A DNA stretch of 18,094 bases from an uncultured Bacteroidales bacterium. Its GTDB lineage: Bacteria > Bacteroidota > Bacteroidia > Bacteroidales > WCHB1-69. Of the stretch, positions 13,823 through 18,094 are shown in pieces. The notes beneath the pieces were generated by a model that was given only the letters and a program-made list of their open reading frames with translations, searched no databases and was not told the DNA's origin. Made by a program: the position numbers and the translations under genes. Numbering within the stretch: the first letter of the stretch is position 1; each line of letters opens with the position of its first letter. Location: the NCBI GenBank assembly GCA_946407715.1, contig CAMJPH010000046.1:1-18094 (forward strand), written 5' to 3'.

Positions 13823-15272
13823 AGGCGAACAACGCATCCCCTTTCACCTCGCGGGAAATCTTCCGGGCGTACATGTTGTCCAAAAGACCATTCGGCGTGA
13901 TGAATGCCGGCAGCAATGACTTCTTCGTTTGGGTGACCTTACGGAAAATACGCATCCGGCGGGCGAGTTGGCTGTCGTAGCTTTTCGTGATTTCGTATTC
14001 GTCTGTGGAGTATTTCATTTCGCAGATGCTGATGCACTTGTCGGAACGGTCGATGAGTAGGTCTATTTGAGCACCGTGCTTTAGGTCTTCGTCTGTTTCA
14101 TCGGAAGTGTTTTTGGGAGGACGATAGAACCACGAGCAAGGTTTGTTGATGGTTCCGTCGATGCCCAATGCCTGGACAATCTGATCCAAGTGATTGAGGC
14201 ACACGATCTCAAAAGCATAGCCGCACCAACTCTCGTAAACACTGGTGGACTGCATCTTCTGCCAATAGCCTTTCATATAACTTCCAGAGTCGCGCATAAA
14301 GCGGAAATGAAAGAGCGTGAAGGGATCAATCAGCTGGTATAGCATGTCTTTCTTGCTCTTTTTGAACGGAATATAGCTGCGGATGAAGGCGCATTCTTCC
14401 AGCTCTTTCAGCAAGCGAGTCAGGTTCCCGTTGTTGGTTTGGTGCGCTGCCGCTATGATCTCCTGCCGTGTCATGCCCATTCCTTTTTTTTCCAATGCTG
14501 TCACTACGGCAATATGGTTGCCCGCTTTCTTGAAAAGCGATTTGAAGATTTTTTCGAACTCATTCACCATCTCACCGCCACGGGTAAAACAAAGGGACTC
14601 AATGTTTTGAGCCACACTCTTGTCGCGTTCGAAAAGCGACAGGTAGTAGGCCACGCCGCCAACCGACATGTAGCACTCGATGATTTCCTGCCGCTCGTAC
14701 AGGAATCCCTGCGATTTGAAGTATTGTTCAGTCTCACCCAAGGTGAACGGAGAAAGGAGCATGGTGTGCGTGGCGCGGTTATGCAGACCGCTTTTCGAGT
14801 TGATCACCTTGTTGAGCATCCAGGTTGTCGCACTGCCGCAGACAATGAGTTTGATGTCGTTGCGATACGCCGCCCAATCGTTCCAGAAATGTTCCAACGC
14901 ACTCACGAACTTGGATCCTCTTGTGTCGAACCACGGTAATTCGTCGAAGAACAGAATTTTGGGGCCATCTTCGGCATCGTGTTCTATGAACGACTCAAGC
15001 TGACGGAAAGCTTGGGTCCAAGTTTCAGGCTGTTCAGCGGTCGTAGTATAGTTGTTCAGGGCGTAGTGGAAGTTTTCCAGTTGTTCTTTGGTGTTGGCGT
15101 TTTCCTTGCCCGTCATCCTGAACGTGAATTTTCCTTCAAACAGTTCTTTAACCAAAAAAGTCTTCCCTACACGCCGTCTGCCGTAAATAGCGACGAACTC
15201 CGATTTTTCACTTGCCAAATACTTTTCCAGCTTGACAATCTGCTCTTTACGACCGATGATGTGCTCTTTCAT
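13818..15272 (-). CDS. AAA+ ATPase with C-terminal DUF234/PD-(D/E)XK-like domain
   Basis: 484 aa from the ATG at 15272 (MKEHIIGRKEQI, the usual family start); the longer frame to 15320 runs into the promoter. Seen: Walker A GRRRVGKT at residues 31-38, Walker B KILFFDELPW with Asp110-Glu111, sensor GSATTWM, the SGLHNRATHTMLLSPFTLGE segment, a winged-helix-like middle (TRQEIIAAA...LTRLLKELEECAFI), and a C-terminal GAQIDLLIDRSDKCISICEMKYS that fits a PD-(D/E)XK core. This is the archaeal-type ATPase plus DUF234 architecture, related to but distinct from the preceding AAA+ gene. No function is established; cytoplasmic. It is separated from the first AAA+ gene by 186 bases with that gene's own promoter, so they are not clearly one transcript, though same-strand. 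It carries its own set of short repeats over its promoter. Confidence 0.88.
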   Translation of the reverse strand: MKEHIIGRKEQIVKLEKYLASEKSEFVAIYGRRRVGKTFLVKELFEGKFTFRMTGKENANTKEQLENFHYALNNYTTTAEQPETWTQAFRQLESFIEHDAEDGPKILFFDELPWFDTRGSKFVSALEHFWNDWAAYRNDIKLIVCGSATTWMLNKVINSKSGLHNRATHTMLLSPFTLGETEQYFKSQGFLYERQEIIECYMSVGGVAYYLSLFERDKSVAQNIESLCFTRGGEMVNEFEKIFKSLFKKAGNHIAVVTALEKKGMGMTRQEIIAAAHQTNNGNLTRLLKELEECAFIRSYIPFKKSKKDMLYQLIDPFTLFHFRFMRDSGSYMKGYWQKMQSTSVYESWCGYAFEIVCLNHLDQIVQALGIDGTINKPCSWFYRPPKNTSDETDEDLKHGAQIDLLIDRSDKCISICEMKYSTDEYEITKSYDSQLARRMRIFRKVTQTKKSLLPAFITPNGLLDNMYARKISREVKGDALFAL

Positions 15273-15283
15273 ACTCAAGAATT

Positions 15284-15372
15284 TTGGCGCAAAGATACAA
15301 AAAATATGAGATTGCGCCAACCTTGTGGTAGAATTCTGGCGTAATCTCTGTTTTTTTACGAGATTGCGCCAA
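15284..15372. repeat. GAGATTGCGCCAA repeats over the second AAA+ promoter
   Basis: Four related sites: A TTGGCGCAAAG (15284-15294), B GAGATTGCGCCAA (15308-15320), C TGGCGTAATCTC (15337-15348, inverted, one mismatch to B) and D GAGATTGCGCCAA (15360-15372, identical to B). A overlaps the -7 box and B overlaps the -33 box. Inferred to be operator sites specific to this gene; unlike those of the first AAA+ gene. Confidence 0.75.
15290..15320 (-). promoter_or_regulatory. promoter of the second AAA+ gene
   Basis: On the minus strand TTGG (15320-15317), 19-bp spacer, TATCTTTG (15297-15290), a clear TAnnTTTG box. The transcript start would fall close to the ATG at 15272. Confidence 0.6.
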
Positions 15373-15470
15373 GGAACTTGTTTTGCAAAGGGGCGATGGC
15401 AAGTCCCAAAAATAGTATTTTTGCCATTATGAAAGTTTCAATGATGACCTTTGAAAAAATGATGATACCT

Positions 15471-15507
15471 GTAAAGAAACCTTACACCTGCTGTAAGAAA
15501 TCTTTAC
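15471..15507 (+). promoter_or_regulatory. 22-bp-phased CTTAC/GTAAG dyad upstream of the permease gene (activator site 3)
   Basis: GTAAA at 15471, CTTACACCTGCTGTAAG at 15481-15497, TTTAC at 15503. Spacing is identical to sites 1 and 2, and the core begins 80 bp before the -24 box. Confidence 0.7.
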
Positions 15508-15560
15508 AGCGGCCCTTTTGTTAGATGTTTAGAGAATTGACAACCAATGGTTTATGTTTT

Positions 15561-15576
15561 TGGCACGGAAAATGAT
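15561..15576 (+). promoter_or_regulatory. candidate sigma-54 promoter of the permease gene, weak -12
   Basis: TGGCACG at 15561-15567 is a perfect -24 box and stands at the conserved distance from activator site 3. The -12 position has TGAT instead of TTGC, so the promoter may be weak. Confidence rests mostly on the shared spacing with the tolC and hlyD promoters. Confidence 0.45.
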
Positions 15577-15649
15577 GTATGAGAATGATGAAGAACGATG
15601 TATGGATGTTTATAAAAAAAATAAATCCTTAAGCAGCCTCGGAGAGGCA

Positions 15650-15698
15650 AGACGCGCGAAGCGCTAATAACCCCATACAAGCGAAGCGCAGTGTGGGG
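15650..15698 (+). repeat. leader repeat, copy C, two-hairpin structure before the permease gene
   Basis: GCGC-GAA-GCGC (15654-15664), then CCCCATAC (15671-15678) with GTGTGGGG (15691-15698) around AAGCGAAGCGCA. Ends 16 bp before the start codon, as copy B does before hlyD (17 bp), and is preceded by the same CAGCCTCGGAGAG block. Confidence 0.7.
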
Positions 15699-15714
15699 CT
15701 TAAAACAAAAAAAT

Positions 15715-18066
15715 ATGAAAAGTTACCTTAAATTCCTCAGTCGCAACAAACTCTACACCGCCGTCGAAGCGGTAGGGCTCGTCGTGAGCCTCGCCTTCGT
15801 CATCCTAATCGGCAGTTACGTGACGCAAAATCTGGCCGTCGTGTATCAGCAACCCGGCCATGACCGCATTTACGGCCTCGGCACCACCTCCAACTTGGGG
15901 CTTTCGGTGTGGGACAAAGCCTCCATCGAAGCACAGGTGCCCGGAATTGAGGCTATCGCTCGCTTTGGCTATGCTACCGACGAGATTTCTTACCACAAAA
16001 AAAACTATGAAGCGGAAGTTCGTCAGGTGGATGCGGAGTTCTTCAAGATCTTTCCACAGTTTAGCCTTGTGGAGGGCACAGCCATCCCGTTCGACGGCAC
16101 CCATAACGCCATTGTCAGCCAGAGATTTGCGAACAGTTTGGAAAAAACGGGCAATCTTATAGGGCAACGCTTCGTCATCAAAGAAGAAGAGGAGGAGGAA
16201 TATACCATTTGCGGCATCATGGATGGTCCGGAAAACACCTTGGTTGCCCACATTGATGTACTGATTCCGGTGAATGAGAAATGGTGGGCTGGGCGCGAAC
16301 CTTTCCACAGCGTGGACGGCACGAAGACCTTTATTCGCAGGATGGAAAACACCAACGAAGAAGATTTCAAGGCACAAATACTTGAAGTATGCCGTCAAAA
16401 CTATGGATCGTGGATAAATAAAGAACTTAAAATATTCAGTTTCAAGGAGATGTTCTTCCGCACTGAGAACGATTATGTATTACGCAGCGGCAACCTCAGC
16501 AGCATACGGATATTGTCAGCGGTGGTGTTCCTTCTCCTTCTGTCGGCACTCATCAACTACGTCAACCTCAATATGGCTTTGGTGGGTAAACGCGCCAAGG
16601 AGATGGCTACCCGCAGACTTTTGGGGGCACAGAAACTCTCCGTCATGGGCAAACTTATTATCGAATCTGTGTTGTTCACGGCAGTATGTTTCGGTTTTGC
16701 CTTTTTGTTGGCTCACGCCCTTGTTCCCGTGATGAACTGGCTGTTGGCCAGTGCAACACCGGAAAGCGACATTCAATTGCAGTTGATGACGAAACCGACT
16801 TATATAGTCGCGTATCTGAGCGGAATCTTGCTGATGGGAACGCTCTCGGGTTGGTTGCCGGCACTGTATGCATCGCACTACGAACCCATCGATGTGGTGC
16901 GGGGCACCTTCCGCTATCACAGTAAGATGTGGCTCAACAAAATCTTCATCGTCTTCCAGAACGTCTTGTCTGTTATACTGATAGCCATTGCCATCGTGAT
17001 GGAGGTTCAGATGTGGCACATGATCAAGCGGCCCGTCCATGCGAACACGAAAGACTTGTTCTACATCAGCGGGATCTGGTATCCTGTGCCTCATTTGGCT
17101 ACTTTAGCCGATGAAATAGCGCAACTGCCTTGTGTCAAAGAGGTTGGCATAGGGCGAGGATTTCCCGGAAGCGCGGCTTATTCTGTCGGCATACGTTTGG
17201 ACGAGGAAGATTTTATCTTGAAGTTGCTCATCGGTGACAGCGCTTATTTTCGCATGTTAGGTTTCGAAGTGGTGGAAGATTTCGGCCATCCACTCGCCAA
17301 CTCGCTCTGGCTTGGTGAACACGCCTTTGCCAAAAGCGGAGCTTCTGACACATCGGTTACCATGCCGAAAAAACTTGCAATCATGATGAATCAGGATGCC
17401 GACTACATCGGCGGAATGCTTAAAGATTTCCCGGGGGAGAGCGCGGCCTCTCCGGATGGCTTAAGCAACCAGAACGTGGGTGTACTGGTACAGGAAACCC
17501 GGAAGTTGGCATGGGCAAGCGACCTATTTGTCAGAACCATCGGCGACCATTCGGAGGCCCGGAAGATTATCCTGAAACAGTGCCAGGAGTGGGCGGAAAA
17601 GGATGGGGAACCCTTTGCGGGACAGGACGATTGCGGTTATGTGGACGACCTGAATCTTAAGTCGTTGGAGCCAGCCAAGCGCACCGTCCGACTGTTGGAG
17701 ATTTTCATGGGCTTGTCGGTGTTGCTGTCGCTGCTCGGCCTCGTCGCCATGAGCACCTACTATTGCGATGAAGGAAGCCACAGTATTGCCGTCCGCAAGG
17801 TCTTCGGCAGCGATGTCAACCGCGAGTTGCTGCGCACGGTGAAGAGTTATATGATGCTCGTCGGAATCGCCGCCATCATCGGAGCTCCCATTGCGGTTTG
17901 GCTTAGCGGCAAATACTTGGAACGTTTCGCCTACCGAATCGAACATTACGGCTGGATCATTGTCGTGGCGGTTGTGGTCACCCTGTTGCTGGCCTTCCTC
18001 TCGGTGTTGTGGCAGACGTTACGTGCCGCGAGGACGAACCCTGCCGAGGCGTTGAAGAAAGAATGA
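15715..18066 (+). CDS. MacB/FtsX-type ABC transporter permease
   Basis: 783 aa, inner-membrane component of an ABC exporter without a fused ATPase. Start at the ATG at 15715 (MKSYLKFLSRNKLYTAVEAVGL); the GTG at 15691 lies in the leader hairpin. Seen: a first membrane helix at about 14-36, a MacB periplasmic-type domain (about 40-255), FtsX-like helices from about 262 (SAVVFLLLLSALINYVNLNMA) with the coupling-helix motif KRAKEMATRRLLGA, then a second copy: membrane helix near 405-425, a second periplasmic domain, and helices from about 660 with the coupling motif HSIAVRKVFGSD near 694. The C-terminus ends in ARTNPAEALKKE, typical of the family. The duplicated half-structure and length match the large Bacteroidota permeases found with TolC and HlyD genes. 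No ATPase is in the window, so it must be encoded elsewhere, perhaps downstream. Confidence 0.9.
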   Translation: MKSYLKFLSRNKLYTAVEAVGLVVSLAFVILIGSYVTQNLAVVYQQPGHDRIYGLGTTSNLGLSVWDKASIEAQVPGIEAIARFGYATDEISYHKKNYEAEVRQVDAEFFKIFPQFSLVEGTAIPFDGTHNAIVSQRFANSLEKTGNLIGQRFVIKEEEEEEYTICGIMDGPENTLVAHIDVLIPVNEKWWAGREPFHSVDGTKTFIRRMENTNEEDFKAQILEVCRQNYGSWINKELKIFSFKEMFFRTENDYVLRSGNLSSIRILSAVVFLLLLSALINYVNLNMALVGKRAKEMATRRLLGAQKLSVMGKLIIESVLFTAVCFGFAFLLAHALVPVMNWLLASATPESDIQLQLMTKPTYIVAYLSGILLMGTLSGWLPALYASHYEPIDVVRGTFRYHSKMWLNKIFIVFQNVLSVILIAIAIVMEVQMWHMIKRPVHANTKDLFYISGIWYPVPHLATLADEIAQLPCVKEVGIGRGFPGSAAYSVGIRLDEEDFILKLLIGDSAYFRMLGFEVVEDFGHPLANSLWLGEHAFAKSGASDTSVTMPKKLAIMMNQDADYIGGMLKDFPGESAASPDGLSNQNVGVLVQETRKLAWASDLFVRTIGDHSEARKIILKQCQEWAEKDGEPFAGQDDCGYVDDLNLKSLEPAKRTVRLLEIFMGLSVLLSLLGLVAMSTYYCDEGSHSIAVRKVFGSDVNRELLRTVKSYMMLVGIAAIIGAPIAVWLSGKYLERFAYRIEHYGWIIVVAVVVTLLLAFLSVLWQTLRAARTNPAEALKKE

Positions 18067-18094
18067 ACGGCGAACAATTGTCGGCGAATTGAAC

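Larger units (their letters stand above)
15273..15714. other. gene-free spacer between the second AAA+ gene and the permease gene
   Basis: 442 bases holding the leftward AAA+ promoter and its repeats (15284-15372), a lone rightward TATTTTTG box (15416-15423), activator site 3, the -24-like box, and leader repeat copy C. A 31-codon frame at 15429-15524 overlaps activator site 3 and is not called. Confidence 0.6.

Noticed and set aside
15429..15524. 31-codon frame after a TATTTTTG box
   Set aside because: It overlaps activator site 3 (15471-15507), has no recognisable product, and no good -33 box at the right distance.
15691..15714. GTG start extending the permease by eight residues
   Set aside because: It lies within the right arm of the leader hairpin; MKSYLKFLSRN at 15715 is the typical family start.

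Overview
The window looks like a chromosomal piece of a Bacteroidota (Bacteroidales-type) genome. Three things point there: promoters of the TAnnTTTG / TTTG class and few Shine-Dalgarno sequences; secreted proteins including a C10 (streptopain-type) protease with a type IX secretion (T9SS) C-terminal sorting domain; and a TolC / HlyD / FtsX-type permease efflux set. No rRNA, tRNA, CRISPR array or transposase was seen.

Layout. 1-1034 (+): 3' part of a MurL-like PP-loop protein. 1098-2517 (+): ruined subtilisin-like protease, with a one-base frameshift in a T8 tract inside the signal peptide and an apparent in-frame loss of nearly the whole catalytic domain. 2703-4037 (+): TolC-family outer-membrane protein. 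4264-9668 (-): three-gene operon of secreted proteins (DUF1566-like, unknown secreted protein, 1255-aa C10 protease). 9774-9893: a 120-bp nested palindrome. 10158-10601 (+): small nuclease-toxin-like protein. 10964-12244 (+): HlyD/MacA-like adaptor. 12216-13631 and 13818-15272 (-): two AAA+ ATPases, each fused to a C-terminal PD-(D/E)XK-like domain. 15715-18066 (+): MacB/FtsX-like ABC permease.

The unifying signal is regulatory. The tolC, hlyD and permease genes are kilobases apart and separated by unrelated genes, yet each is preceded by the same module: GTAAA-N5-CTTAC-N7-GTAAG-N5-(C/T)TTAC on a 22-bp phase, followed 80-81 bp later by a sigma-54-like -24 box. In the first two modules a GC at the correct -12 spacing follows. 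This is what one expects of a sigma-54 enhancer-binding regulator controlling a dispersed efflux regulon. Two of the three genes also share a structured leader whose hairpins vary with compensating base changes. A third, broken copy of that leader lies after tolC.

The inserted genes look acquired: the C10 operon is visibly AT-richer than murL, tolC and hlyD, and the first AAA+ gene overlaps the 3' end of hlyD. Each AAA+ gene carries its own private set of short repeats over its promoter: three copies at an exact 32-bp period for the first, and GAGATTGCGCCAA-type sites in both orientations for the second. The two sets are unrelated in sequence, so they may be autoregulatory or self-recognition sites.
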